A stretch of 54,783 nucleotides of DNA, taken from contig MU647486.1 in the NCBI GenBank assembly GCA_026770585.1, forward strand, positions 1 to 54,783. Reading direction: 5' to 3'. Positions 38,301-49,500 of the stretch are shown here, in pieces (the stretch's first letter is position 1; each line of letters starts with the position of its first letter). The position numbers and the translations under genes are program-made. The stretch is from Baffinella frigidus (Eukaryota > Cryptophyceae > Cryptomonadales > Baffinellaceae). The notes below the pieces were generated by a model that did no database searches, had not been told where the DNA came from, and saw nothing but the letters and a program-made list of their open reading frames with translations.

Positions 38301-39737
38301 GGGTTGTCACTTACTATCACAAGTCCCGAGTACGAAGATGCGTATGATGCTATGACAGGAAAGTGTATGACAGATTTCGAATCTGATAATATAGACAACG
38401 GATCCAGTTCTACAGGGGTGAATGCGGTCCTCGACGGTATAGTCGCGTGGCTTGGAACAGTCCCGTTCTCCAACTACAAGCATCTAGTCGATGCAGCATT
38501 GAGTTATATGATGGGGCTTATTCGTGGAGTACAGGACATGGTACAGGTGTCCGATGCAAAGAACTGCAAGCTACGAAACCCAGGGGTCGCCCAACAGGGA
38601 CACTGTGCGTGTGGTGACACGCCTGTCCAGATCCCCCCGGGGCGAGGGGGGGAGGCGTTTGAGACCCACGCCTTCTGGTGCACTGGGTTCCTGCGGATGG
38701 AGACACCATTTGGAACCCCTCTATTCGTCTACAACCCATATTCCTATACGACGCTCTTGGGATATGCCCGGGGCACAGACACATATCTCGAATGTCTTGG
38801 AGCGGAACAGAGGGGGTCGTGTACAGATCTAGAGCCGCAACCGCCAAGGCTACTGCAGATGCAGGGTGCAAAGCTACTAGCGGTCATTACGAGATGTCAT
38901 GCAAACTACCAGGCAATGCAATGGGACGCTGGTGCTTCGCGTCTTTACGACAACGTGGAGACGTTGCCACCTTACTTACACCACCCAGACATCGTACGTC
39001 ACATCAAGGAAAGCCAAGCAACGGTTTTCATGGATACATCCATTACTAGGTGCATGCAGCGCACGCTCGAGAGCGGTCTGTCGAACGATGGATGTTTGCA
39101 ACAGTACATGTCCAGTCCTATAATCGGTCTCGGCCGCGAAGACTTCTTTGTATACCGTGATATAGCACAAGTACCTACGGTACAAGTACCTACGGAACAG
39201 ATTGCTGCGTGTATTATCTTTAGTGGCCCATCTACGGGTCTGAATGTGGCAGTCAATGCCAGTAGGCCGTTCCGGGCGTGTACGGAACCCGATACTAGCG
39301 GTGGTGGGGGTGGTACGTCGTGTCAGCTACAGGGATATCTGTGGTCGTCGCGTTCGCGCAATGCTGTCCCTGTTGCGAACATGCATTCGATCGGGTTCAC
39401 AGACAAGGGAGACCGCGAAAAGTTTGCTACTTATGAATACCAACAGGTAGTGAAAGATATGGTAGCAGCTATCGAAAGGACCGACGGGTACCCTACCAGG
39501 AGTTGCGACATTGGCGCACGGTTCTCTGTCGAGATATTTGTCGTCTTGCTACGAAGTGTGCATGGCTGGCTCGCATTCGACCGGGTCGTTTTTGCAAAGA
39601 CTCTTGCCCTATTTTGTGTGGCCCACTTGTCGTTGAGGTCTTCCAGTTCACTGGTTATAGAGAGCACATCGCGTGGGTTGCGAGTTAGTGACATATGTAT
39701 ATGTTTTCCACAAAGACGCAATGTCTTATATATATAG
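32325..39737 (+). CDS. Giant membrane-associated protein A (2,470 aa)
   Basis: An uninterrupted 2,470-codon frame. The N-terminus is a signal anchor (residues 5-26), with a second strong span at 76-105 and further hydrophobic segments to about 370. The bulk (about 380-2400) is a large, mostly hydrophilic, Cys-containing ectodomain-like region with Asn-x-Ser/Thr sites and short Cys clusters (for example MMGCRCLDV and GHCACGDTPVQIPPG). No repeat family or enzyme motif recognised. The last 80 residues are hydrophobic and basic and of lower quality; an antisense frame overlaps them. It is followed 28 nt later by an ESCRT-III gene, then giant protein B. A virion-surface or envelope protein is an inference; a protist surface protein is the alternative. 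Confidence 0.8.
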   Translation: MLGSVPHLIPFFFAIFAWTSLLGIVCERLLHASIFFFASSLVSAGGASASLKRFASMEVMKESFSGIFDSMQGVALSAGTFIFTVLTSWLFIGSVCCVLFLSVSLQHESSEIITSYVRVYNGDLSHRLRTKFLLILQYGESFLRPVLLFWNATWYAFKLFQTDVILPLLIGSSEYVQKLVGAIGLLARSLALSIVSYIQRLAQNDCSIERLMGMDQVRNGTLPCFVPGRRAFDLITPLGDFRLIVMYSLLILRNSCKVLTPPLDIMAYPFLDLNFAKGLHNIVNAFLYWGLHMPIMTVKRCTIVTQGVSEELTTDFEPWMKFLMCTPDATPGFNYLIAGVRRWGQLLDNWLNALWMVLLAALGLPTPSCAPIPLTMRAVSEKHLFGGNETRIVGLTSGAYAITDGLSVEYTFFMGRVTLVFAPFVWDSQIDIKHGIAAVMYDHGEEVFDASSGQQTLSMMGCRCLDVPDLLGYSFNAGTETTRMEIECSVLQYDPAGVSLDGDARNISAPYYVPVAFSVPAAALYMRCATTKITVDSARFPLWRLGEYLESGRGSSYYDPMDGEFTRPDGVDGPDEVDAVLWVMPSCDGDTVSPACQKTLLDSGCFPYCTAARRRGGRNAGLTLYSATDWVNNVQLMEHDCSAQISVESTGLVVEFAANRTNPQTYQYKGMTYSNLDILDGQFVFTQSWDPKTQACTYNPTTTSRVARGTAITSSSDLEMYDAILMKGQPFAFAGETALTIVEIVTEVAGVAESQWAIRVQRLYGQQGTGFVSLVEVNGELPATGPCITMRDCPTDASSYSNRYHTLATVPYSVFSDPSKHNPAVMTKWGVIYAANPSYAMYSEFFKMCGHRSTSLQYQLESSWGPIRLWSVNAFAYDDPRQGGVRASKTGGVAEVPDGFQYSASMDESVCTRVFIVRISSIEYLNDQNVAVQVLRTSAMNYDPATDEFAELDDNGPKTTYVTYFLNPETMRLKRDEMWEEDSAASELGQGLLCPSQRRIPDFGSMAAELVSAGLHKMRMISELVLSGPAVFTPGSFSRITSMNVPINFGHSFLLAQGMGWMNFDLFFESLRRAPQHFWNIFIKVGGLFDDSPYMNMFMNGFAMYNQDYTPLVTKNMKTYLGAASRAAKVVDQKMSQMVQSIAGKNPIVFTGMAASAGAINMAHYALRMLRTMIVLLLFPAMDAAVSGAPATEVVHGLWQVVYDSQENYKTLILASEMRSCVGLQLMMGQSNPFGQLAGSVCQSGVFFKLGVVETTMAFFVDLPMLGCLCTKAEGLDFKEWARENCWEAAPTHFKGVVYDIISSSSSLDEMCAKTSASVQTRIRDSMDPFLASSYRASGTLADTVDYLRFVWDETAGACRDFAGDASVTTIIPDPVEFWRICSWTKTCKTKCYGSINVFEKAKESNGVTIRDVHRVNSVTTVESAFFSDMDIIASRSVAPIEILEMSEMRDCVYTSGIQNALLNDRCVAILGLEYGVLEGLDPLSATVVVYEYCVPHRLDAFVWLARSWRVANSHRWTNSMLQIRLLHQGREHCGRMGFDGAFCSVAVVFPSSVSLYRQDGQQYALEPYSATTEKRTRMTMVHRVAALGNDVLLIDGMGPSQDVNSNRVGRSLCVDTSIYNNNEWGNYDVLECQQNVLDNSRQELPVCIFDTRGDCTEMLLNPTQDEVAIVRCSFEDVALGILQPRGMCEQFPLSKGAVKKAGLYNMISEPVMGTFTTTIQQRRSTIVVSSSISAIALRSLSTSKSYNVFVANHPKRNTNWLAALLVDTRVRAINFRSSLTVNLDMQIVHGCRLDDCTGCKTRSLQTLCYAAQQCTIANCIGTTINLNKPLCAVGELLADGMEAFLLQWRGGWNLMSLMLVQTIAVSATGKTSSDSMMTGLDEIFISQICLQKDAIFDIAGTVTSFLNANINMVDDLIQSSGDVGALFNAPRIFDVEDFVSSEYRQAQRTMVLAAVTRFLGNVGIGAVYPLLVARKMMMCQANDLVAIFSVAGLSLTITSPEYEDAYDAMTGKCMTDFESDNIDNGSSSTGVNAVLDGIVAWLGTVPFSNYKHLVDAALSYMMGLIRGVQDMVQVSDAKNCKLRNPGVAQQGHCACGDTPVQIPPGRGGEAFETHAFWCTGFLRMETPFGTPLFVYNPYSYTTLLGYARGTDTYLECLGAEQRGSCTDLEPQPPRLLQMQGAKLLAVITRCHANYQAMQWDAGASRLYDNVETLPPYLHHPDIVRHIKESQATVFMDTSITRCMQRTLESGLSNDGCLQQYMSSPIIGLGREDFFVYRDIAQVPTVQVPTEQIAACIIFSGPSTGLNVAVNASRPFRACTEPDTSGGGGGTSCQLQGYLWSSRSRNAVPVANMHSIGFTDKGDREKFATYEYQQVVKDMVAAIERTDGYPTRSCDIGARFSVEIFVVLLRSVHGWLAFDRVVFAKTLALFCVAHLSLRSSSSLVIESTSRGLRVSDICICFPQRRNVLYI
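39725..39735 (+). promoter_or_regulatory. TATA box of the ESCRT-III gene
   Basis: CTTATATATATAG overlaps the last codons of giant protein A and lies about 33 nt before ATG 39766. This suggests its own promoter rather than readthrough from upstream. Confidence 0.5.
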
Positions 39738-39765
39738 ATAGTATGCATGGGTCTTGTATGTCAGC

Positions 39766-40536
39766 ATGTCAAGACACGGCAGTGTCATTCCATACCAACA
39801 ACCTTCGTGTATAACTGAACACTTCATTTCAATATGGATTTGGATGCGCGAACAGTTGGACAGTGAGATTCGAAACCACACAACTGCGATGATCGCGGAA
39901 AGTAACCTCTTTTCAGTGAGGGACAACATCGAGAAGAACAAATACAAGACAACAACCGACCAAGCTACAATTATGAACGAATTGCGTACAAAGGCACGGG
40001 CGTGCAAGGGAGGCACTAAAGAGATGCGTACAGCAAAGCTTAAGAAGCTTATACCCCTCCTACAGAGATGTAAACGGTACCGCCAACAGAGTGTACTAGC
40101 AGAACAACAGTTAAGTTTACTCGATATGCAGATTAATGCGTTTGAGAACGGGCGCTTTCAGAAGGAAATGACCGATACGCTACGCGCTAGTGTTGTCGCT
40201 ATGAAGAAAGTCGGGATAACCGATTCAGATGCAGGGGACGTGGATACTATCGTCTTGGACATGAAAGAGACCATGCACCAACAGACCCAGATCTCTGACT
40301 CGCTTGCTATGACAATCGTCAATACGATGGAAGACTCTAGTTCAAATGACGACTCTCTGATGCGTGAGTTGATGGCGATGATGGGAGACGACGACGATAT
40401 CCAAGAGGAATATGTACCAATCCCAGAACCCTCGGCTGGTACATCTCCAGTCGTTGTATTGCCCCCTGTACCGATTTCTGTGGCACATGCATCTCAAGAT
40501 GTCCCCGACATCGAGGAGATACAGCTGGACAGGTGA
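39766..40536 (+). CDS. ESCRT-III subunit (SNF7/CHMP4/6-like)
   Basis: A 256-residue protein with the full SNF7 plan. Basic helices 1-2 (about residues 70-150) carry KLKKLIPLLQRCKRYRQQ and AEQQLSLLDMQINAFENGRF, matching the ALxALKRKKxYExQL...QLxTLExQxxAIE core, followed by LRASVVAMKKVGI. The acidic half (152-210) carries DAGDVDTIVLDMKETMHQQT and DDSLMRELMAMMGDDDD, matching VDDLMDEIxEQ and ELMAELEEL. VLPPVPI (231-237) resembles an MIM2 motif that recruits Vps4-type ATPases. Known: ESCRT-III polymers cut membrane necks in budding, and herpesviruses use host ESCRT-III for envelopment. Here the gene sits between two giant membrane-associated proteins on the same strand. The N-terminal 25 residues are unusual; an internal ATG at 39844 is an alternative start. 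Confidence 0.82.
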   Translation: MSRHGSVIPYQQPSCITEHFISIWIWMREQLDSEIRNHTTAMIAESNLFSVRDNIEKNKYKTTTDQATIMNELRTKARACKGGTKEMRTAKLKKLIPLLQRCKRYRQQSVLAEQQLSLLDMQINAFENGRFQKEMTDTLRASVVAMKKVGITDSDAGDVDTIVLDMKETMHQQTQISDSLAMTIVNTMEDSSSNDDSLMRELMAMMGDDDDIQEEYVPIPEPSAGTSPVVVLPPVPISVAHASQDVPDIEEIQLDR

Positions 40537-43500
40537 CAACCTTAAAGTCTCTCTATTTACTTCAGAGGGTGACTGGTTACACCAGGCTTTTGATTGTGTA
40601 ATACTCGGCCCGTATGGTCGTGCCGATCTCTCGCCCAGGGACGTTGATGATGAATTGCCCGCCCTTGAGTACTTCCGAGACAACAACCGTGGTGCCAGTT
40701 GCGACTTTGTACTACCATGCTCCGGTAGTGAACTTCATGGGGATGTGCAAACCCCGTTCACGTGTGGTTCAAGTGTGCGACGTAGTATTATCAAGACCTT
40801 TGTGCGTGACTCTCTCTCCCAGGAAGACAACAACGGCGACGCCTTGTCGGACCAAGTCAAAGAAAAAGTGAATGCCATTATAGCGCTAGCACGTGATCTC
40901 TTTGGGGACATCTCCAACTTCGGCTGTCTTTGCAGTGACACCCGCAAGGGGAAGTACCGGGAATCGTGCTGTATGGAACAGATAGAGGGGAGTGTGAGTA
41001 TGGAGAGCTTGTCTACGTTTTTACGGTCCATGACGGGTGTCAAAAAAGCTAAACTCCTCGAGAGTTTTGTACCGAGTCATATACGGAACTTTGAATTCAC
41101 CAAAATCCAGAACAGTGGGATCGGTGGTGGATTGCTAGACCACGCTTTTGAGTATCTCGAGTCGGATCTATGGACGAATCGGTCGGTGGCCACCTCTTAT
41201 GATGTCAATACCAATGCGTACAGGCTCTCTTCGCAACAAAAAGAGCTTGCAAGTCAAGATGGTCTTTACCAGACAATGAGACCACTCACTTCTTATGGAC
41301 ACGCCGATGCGTTCCAGGAGACGACCACTGCATCTACCTTCGAGGTGTGTATGGGTGCCGTGTCCCAGGTCATGTTTACGTTTCCGATTGTGGGTAACAG
41401 CACTGGCATACCAACCAATGGCATACCAACCACACTCTCTTCAATGGAGGCATGGGACCCAACACAGGTGTCTCCAGAGGGACACTTTACATCACTTGAG
41501 GCGTGGGTCTATAAACTGGTTGCCCATGCGCGCGACGTGTCACCTCTGTTCTGGAGCCATCGTATCAAGCATGTTGCCAGTGACTCTCGTGTTTGTATAG
41601 GCTTGTTTGGCGACGGTCTTCTAAATGACAGTAGTGTTGTCCCGCCGACATGGCCGAGCAGTGAAGAGGCGTCTGCTGCATATGCTCTACTTGCAGCGTC
41701 CGTACAACCAGGACCGACGAGGGGTATCTACGAGACATGGGTAGGAAACTCGGCATATAATACGCTCCGATTGCAACCCCCTACTGGTACAGGTGAAGGA
41801 GATGCCATTTTCAGAGAAACAAACAGTAGCATGTGGGCATTGGGACAAATTGCACGGACTTGTTTTTGTGGGTGGGATAGTGTACAGGACGCCGAGGGGC
41901 GTGTGTGGTGTATGATCCCACCCGAGGTGTGTCAAATGCGGAACAGGGTGGGTTGGTCGAGCAAAGTGTTGGACATATGTGACACACAGAGCGGTATGTA
42001 TTGGAACCACTGGGACAAGAGTGATGACAGTCGTATAGTCGGTGCTGAGATGCAAGACCACATCCAGTTGTTCCAGCGCCTTCACTGTCCTTGGAACATG
42101 GCCGATGCGTCTGCATGGGGGTTGCTAGACGAAGACAGTTTTGTGAACCACTGGCTACTCGAACAGCCAAATGAAACGGCAACTCGCTTCACGACCAAGC
42201 ACCTCCTACATGAAGGCCGCGGAGGGGTTCGTTACATGAATGCAGCAGATGTTTTGAAGCGTGGGAGAGACAGCCCGATTAGACTTTTTAACCCGCTAGA
42301 GGTGGCCAGCACCGTTGCACAACACCATTGTGAGGCCCATGTCAAGACTGCTTCCACGAGTTCCCTTCATTCGTCGTATGCACAGCACTTCAGAGATGTG
42401 TTGTTTCCCGCTGTCCAGGGTGTACCTGAAAACCGTGCCACCGCGTTCTGTCTGCGCTATGTCACAGAGCTGGCGACGTTCACGGCATTGCGACACGTGC
42501 TCCCTGCAGACAGTATCGAAATTACAAAGCAGCTCCAAATCATGACGAAATGGAACCGTAAATGTCACACACAGACTAAATTGCTGGGGTTTTGTGCACT
42601 TCGTAATGTGTTTTCCGCCCACCGTGCGAGACCCGGCAATGTCGAGAGCGACCGGTTGATAAACCATCCTGAGTGTAAAGGTATTACCTTTGTCCCTGGT
42701 ACCGGTCTTGGTGCAACAGAGAGCTTCGTCGTTGCTGGCTCGTCGTGTGTTGCGGTATACCACAAATCAACCAGCAACCCTATCGTTTTGATATTTGACC
42801 CATGTAGTGTACTACCAAACTGCCACCACACCGATACGACGACCACGATCGCACCGGTTGAAATCAATGTGGTAGAGTTTATTGCAGAATACGGAAGTAG
42901 CCATGCAGTTCTTGACGCGTATTCGTTCCTGAGCCAACGGAGTCGTACATTGTCGCTTAAGTGGTCAAAGCCCGACGACCCACACTGGGCATCAATCCAG
43001 TCGAGTAGGGATCTGTTTGGGACCGACTCGGAGAACAGCGGACTAAACTCAGATGCGGTCGGTCTAGAAATCGAGAAGCTATGGAACACCTACATACGCC
43101 CGACACAGCCAGTCAATCCGCTGTCAAGCACACTAAGAACGCCATGGCATCGCTCGAGTGGTCCGCGACACGATGACGTACATGCAAGCTGTGGGGGTGT
43201 TTCAGATTGGTGGCCTGTGTCATGGGAACACCCGGTTGGGTTCCATGTTACGACTCCATGCGCGGACAAGAATGTGGCGTATCGCACTTTCAGCAACCAG
43301 TTCCAGTATGACAGAGACGCCCACAAGATGCGTTACAGGCATACCATCCCAGCAGGCATGCGTAGTGAGAAGTTGACAATGAACAATGCTGGGGCGTCTG
43401 GTGTGTGCCGTCTGAACACATTTGGGCAGACTCTTCGCGAACAGAACAATGTCCGTGTTTGCACCCGTATGCGTACAGGTGTCCGGGTTGATTATGCAGT

Positions 43501-46500
43501 ACCGGTACTCAACAATGACAACTCGGGAAATGAAAAGACGTGGACGACGGAGGCGTGTTCAACGTCCTCACACCACGTCCCGTGGGATATAGAAAACACA
43601 CAAGAAGCGCGCATGCGTTCAAGTGGGTTGCTCACGTCATGGCCAGACAATATCAGTCGTGTCTGGCCAAGCAGTACATCCGTTTTGCATAAACTAGGGC
43701 TTCCGGCGGATGCGAAACCAGGCTTGTGGGCTGAGACGGAAGAGGATGTTGGTGAGTGTGGTATGCCTCCGCTGTTCGAATGTACACACGATAGCCAGTG
43801 TGCAGGGGACAACGCTGTCGGGGTTGAGGGTGACAAGACAATGAAGTGTATCAACAATGTATGCATGGTAACCGCGGTGGTCAACCCATCTTCTCTATCA
43901 TGGGTCTACGACTCGAAGTTTGTTGAATGTACGTCCCATAGACATTGCTCGGACAGTATCGAAGAAGGCGGTCTGAACCGACCCGATATGCTCTGTTCTG
44001 GGGAGGGTCGATGTGTGTTACCGGTGGTAGAGATCAACAATGAATATGCAGGTGGTAGTGTGGACCTTTCGTGGCATGCTACGTCGTGTGACAGTGCAAC
44101 GATGGAAACCATTGACATGTATGGCAAGAGCGCGTGGGGTCGTATCACTGGACTCTTTGAGGCCCATGGCCTCTGTTCATATCGCAACTGGTTTGAGTAT
44201 CGAAACGTCTTTGACACGCATTGTGACTCTGCGTCGCAGACAACCGACGACATCCAGGCAGATATCTGCAACCTTGGAACTGATGTTCACTGGGCTGACA
44301 CACTCCAAGAAGAAGACGATACCAGCCTCAACATATTTGCTTCACAGAAAATCCTATACCAGGAACCTCATCGATGCGACCGCGACTTCGAACATTATGA
44401 CGGGCATGTCATGTGTAGTCCAAAAATAACAACGGCTGGCTCGGTAGCTTCGATGTATAGCGGGAGCTGGGAACGCGGTCTCAGGGGCCATCGTGTACCC
44501 GCTAGATACAACAAGTTGTACCAGACCTACTATCGTGCCAATGGGGTGACTACGTCTGGTGCCGATACACCACACCACGTCAAGGTTGCTCGTATGGAGA
44601 ACATGGGCAACCACCAGACCGGGTTTTTGGGGACCGATGAGAATTTCCACGACCTCAACCTACAAGCATGTGTGAACATCCCGCAGTGCTCGCAACCGGA
44701 TTATCGAATTCATGGTCGTGACATTGCAGACCGGTTGGTCAACAGGGCCACCAGTCCCTCGACAAGTATCACGGATGAATACCGTGTAAAAGACGCAGTA
44801 AGCTGCGGAGCCTTCGGATATTTGACGCCTTCTTCGTTTTGTAAGGTGGACTTTGCGGTGATGCCGCTTGTGTACCTGTTCCTATACGATTTTGACCAGT
44901 TGAATCAACATTGTGACCTCAAACCTATCAACGGAGCACAGAAGTCAGCCATAAGAACCGCTTTGATGAATAGATATAACCCGAAGCAGAAAGAGACCAT
45001 TCGAGGACATGTGAATGCAATCGTCAATGATATCTTCCAAACGGGGTTCAACTCATTGCCGGAGTACAACAGACGTATCACATGTGCGGATCATATCTTG
45101 ACCAAATTGGACCAAGGGTATTTCTTGAATGACGACGCGGCTAACAGTATCGATGCTCACCGGATCGTGTATAGCTTACCTATAGACACGACACCAGTTG
45201 ATACCACCGACGGGAATACTACGACAACTACTACCACCACTACGACTAAATCGCTGTACTCGGACTCGACAATTAACATGTTCACTGAGTATTCCATGGT
45301 CGAAGTGGCCCCCATGTGGTGGGTTAAGTGTCACTTATTGTCCGAGTTGGATGTATCCGACTCTAACACCGTAGAATGTCCTGCTTGGGATCGATGGTTA
45401 CAGACCACTAATGCCAACCCGGCACATGCAATCCCGTATGTCACTGTCAAAGAGTGGCTCCAACAGACCGCGATGCCAACTGTCGAGATAGAGGACATGC
45501 TGATGCAACAAGTCACAAACGTGAAATACGCAGGTTATATCGCGTTGGACACCGTGCATAGGAACCTTACAGGAGGTGATCACAGCTTCACCGACTTCCT
45601 AAAACCGAAATGTTATACACGGCGCAAATGGACATGGGCCGTGAAAAGGCCTCCAGCGGAAAACAACGAGGATGACGCTGCACATATGTTGAAGTATCAG
45701 CATATGGTCTTTGAAACATACAATTCTGCAAGTTCTACTGCGATAAAGAACTTTGCACTTTGTGGAGAGACCCTAGCAGGGTGTGTCGAAAGTGTGGACA
45801 AGACCGTTCTACCACCTTCTGTTCAGGGTAAGACGATTCGATCCATACTCCGACGCTGGATGTTTGAAGACTACCAACTCGGAAATTTGGTACAACGGGT
45901 TCCAGATGCAGAGCTGTTTCAGTCCATGGTCCCTCAATGGGGCCCGGCCGATATAGCACTCTTCTCCCAACCATGGTTGCACACGGACATGACTTCTGCC
46001 CCTGTCATCCCAGACTCCCTTGACAGTGCGTTGGAATACCAGTTTCCGTCCCATTCAGAGGACAGGTGTTTAGTCTGGGGAAGTCGCGACCAAGGATTTG
46101 AAGGCACTTCAGAAGAGGCCCGTTCTGCGTGTATCTACAAGGGTAACACTCTACAGGATATAATGACGAATTCGTACCCACGCGTGGATGCGGACCGTAA
46201 AGCGAATGTTGTTATGCACCATGGCACGGATGCAATGCACACCACGGATAATGCCATAAAGGTCTGTAAACCAGACTGGGCCCCGACGGCAACGTTTCTC
46301 GGTCAAAAATGTTACATAGGAAGCAACGACGAGCACACGTCACCCCGTACCCCTGTTAGTGAAGGGTACACATGTCAGGTAAATGACTACGGTGACGATA
46401 CAATCGGATGTGGTAGCGCAAATGCCGGAAATCCGGTGACTGTTTTAAACCCGCATCCAGACCGTGTTTGCTATGAAGTGGGGAATACGTGTTTCAACCA

Positions 46501-49500
46501 TGATAACTCGGATGAGTTCGCCAGGTCAGCCGAGTACACCTGGCATTTGGCAAATCTACCCCCTGGTGTACGACTGATAACGTACGGTTACCCATACGAA
46601 GCAGGTCGTATAATAGGACGTAATCCGAAGTACCAGGGTGAAAATGAGAAGCTATTCTGGAACAACACACTATTTGATCGCAAGGATGTTGTGAACCGTG
46701 TCAAAGACCTGTTGGTAACTGGGGATGGACACAATGTATTTGCAACACCGATCGTCGGGTCGCGTTTTACTGTACCGTCGAGACGTCTACTCCATTCGAC
46801 GGGTCCAGATGGACCCGAAACCATGACGGAGACACGCGAGACCGAGAACCGTGAAGCGCCTGCTTCAAGGAATCTTCTGGACGCCGGAATGTACCCAGAG
46901 TGGGTCCGACACAAAAAATGTGGCCCGGGATGGGTCTGGAAAGTAGATGCGGATGGCATGTCCACGGCGGATGGTGGCAAGGATTTCGTGTATGACTGCA
47001 AGGCAGTCGTTAAAGGGGAAAACGGGGACTGCTGCCAGTGCAGAGATCGTGACTATGAACAAAAAAATGCTTGGCACCTGGATGTCTTTTACTGGGGAGT
47101 GGGGTGGGAACTTCATTCACATAATGGCTGTACATCATGCCCCGTAGGCAAGTCTCGTAAAGACGTATGGACGACGGTAGAAGCGTTGCCACTTGGATCA
47201 TTTTGGGCGGAGTCATATGAGCCACCGGATATTCCATGCATAAGTGATGATACGGAACCTGAGCCCGGTGCTACCACAACACCCGTCCCGGACTTCGTAC
47301 CGTCGATGTGTCTTTTTGACAATCAGCAGTGGCCGCCCCTCATGACATGGACACAAACACACGCTGGCACAAGCCAGTCTAATAATATGTATACCGGAGG
47401 CGTCGGGGAAGACCTTGTATCTTGTTCTATATGCGACACAAACCCATGCACATACTACAAGACCTTGTCAACATATACTCGATCTGACACCTCGCAACAG
47501 TATCCTCCGTGGTATAACTGTAATATCCCACAGGAAACTCGTCATAATGACAGTGGACTAGCAGTATTCCCGAAAAGTATTGTGGACAATTTGAAAGTTA
47601 TCCAGGCGTTGAACAGGGACATCGATGGGAACATTGTGTCTTATGTCTCTACCACTGAGGCTGCTAGCATATTTGCAAAAAATTACGATAGTTATATGTC
47701 CAAGTGCTTTGACTACAACAGCGGACCGTCATATCTACCAGGGAACAATATGAACATGGCTGGCAGTGCAAGTGACGACGTCGACGTTGCACTTGTCCCG
47801 GGGTACCAAGCGTTCAGCTTGGAGCGGATGGCTGGATTTACTTGCGACAGCCAAATGTGTGACGGAAATGACATCGAAATCCGCAACGGTTATTTTTATT
47901 GTGGTGATTGTAGCCGTGGTTCACCAGACGACGCCTATTGTAGAGGGAACCACGAATGCGATGTGGAGGTACAGTCTCTCAACGCAAACTACTGTAGGCA
48001 TTCTTCGCCCCAATGGGAGAAAATCTTGATCGCCTTTCTACGGCAAAAGAGTCAAGACAATGCAGAGGCTGGCCGTTCGAAATTGTCGCTTCGTGATACC
48101 ATACGATACATGCTACACTTGACCATGTCACAGTACCGCAAGACATTCCTGGCGAATTCTTTGAAAGAGCAGGCCGTAACCGAAAGAGATGCATTCTACA
48201 TACAAATTCCCAGGGGGTCCTTTCTCGCGGAGAAGTCCGTCCTGAGACACCCTGTTGAATGGGACTTTCCCGTTTACTCACCGGATCGCGCTCTTTTGTG
48301 GGAACAGCGGACTGGGACACTGAAGACACCCACAGAAGGCCCCCCATTTCTCGACATTGACGCTTGTCTCGACACTTCTGCCGAAACTGCAAAGGTTTCG
48401 TATAAGCAATGCAACCAAAACGAACATCTGTTGGCACGTCGAGAGCGTGCAAGGAAAGCATACACGAGCCCGGGTACAGTGGAAATCCCGCGGTATTTTT
48501 TTTTGGTGTTGCCAGTTTCCGCCACAAAACTGGTCTCTGCAGATAGGGATGGGGGTGCATTGCTTATGTGGGCGCAAAGTGAGCGTGCACTACGAGAGAA
48601 ACACTTTGAGTACCTCATGGACTTTGCCAACCATTGCGAGAACACAACCATCTGGGAGGCTGTATGTCGGGTACGTGCCGACATGAAGACAATCGACGTC
48701 TTCAACCCATGGACCGGGGGTGACTTCAGTGCACTGGAAGGTTGTGACATTAAAGAGAACACCGAGAGAACGAAGCCAGCACGTGTTTTCGACACGTTGT
48801 GCAAGAACCCATTATATTGTGAAACCCAAGACAATAGCTCTATCTTCTATGCCGAACAAGGAGACGGTTGTCGAGTAAAGAACGACAAGTGGGCACCGGG
48901 TCGTATCGTATCGCCTTGGATGCGTAGTAATATGTGTTTCTTGAAGCCTATGGATGTAAACAGTGTAGACAGCGGTGTGTGCAAACACCCGCAAGGCCTT
49001 CTCGGGGGTGGTTCAAACCCTGGTGGTGCTGGTGTGCCACAACCGAATCTGTATGCATACACCGCTCGCCCAGACACACGCGAGCCGGGTGGTCTGTTCG
49101 TGCGCCCACACAGGAAACTGTTCCGGACCCCTGAGTTTCTCGCAACCGATGTGGGGATCGATAAAAACTTCCTCCATTTGCATAAGGATGATATTGGCGG
49201 TCACCAGATGCACTTTGTCGTGTCCGAAGAAGGTGTATTGCGACTGTATGACATTGTGTTGGCTGGGTCTAGTGCTGGCGACGCAATGTCCCGTACGCAA
49301 GAACACAACGCCATGAGACGGGGAACGGTTCTTACCGACGGGAGTGAGATGCGCGAATGGCTTAAATGGGACGCACTTCTAGAACATACAAACGCACACG
49401 AACAAGAACCCGATTTGTTGGAAGATTCGTCACGTCCATTGCATTGGGGATGTCCGTTGAAACAGCGCTTGTACCTTTCCGGCCAGGCTGGGTCTAAGTT

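Noticed and set aside
39431-39748. Minus-strand frame of about 105 codons opposite the end of giant protein A
   Set aside because: It looks moderately protein-like, but no TATA or homology supports it and the opposite strand carries the long gene; kept only as a caution about the C-terminus of protein A.
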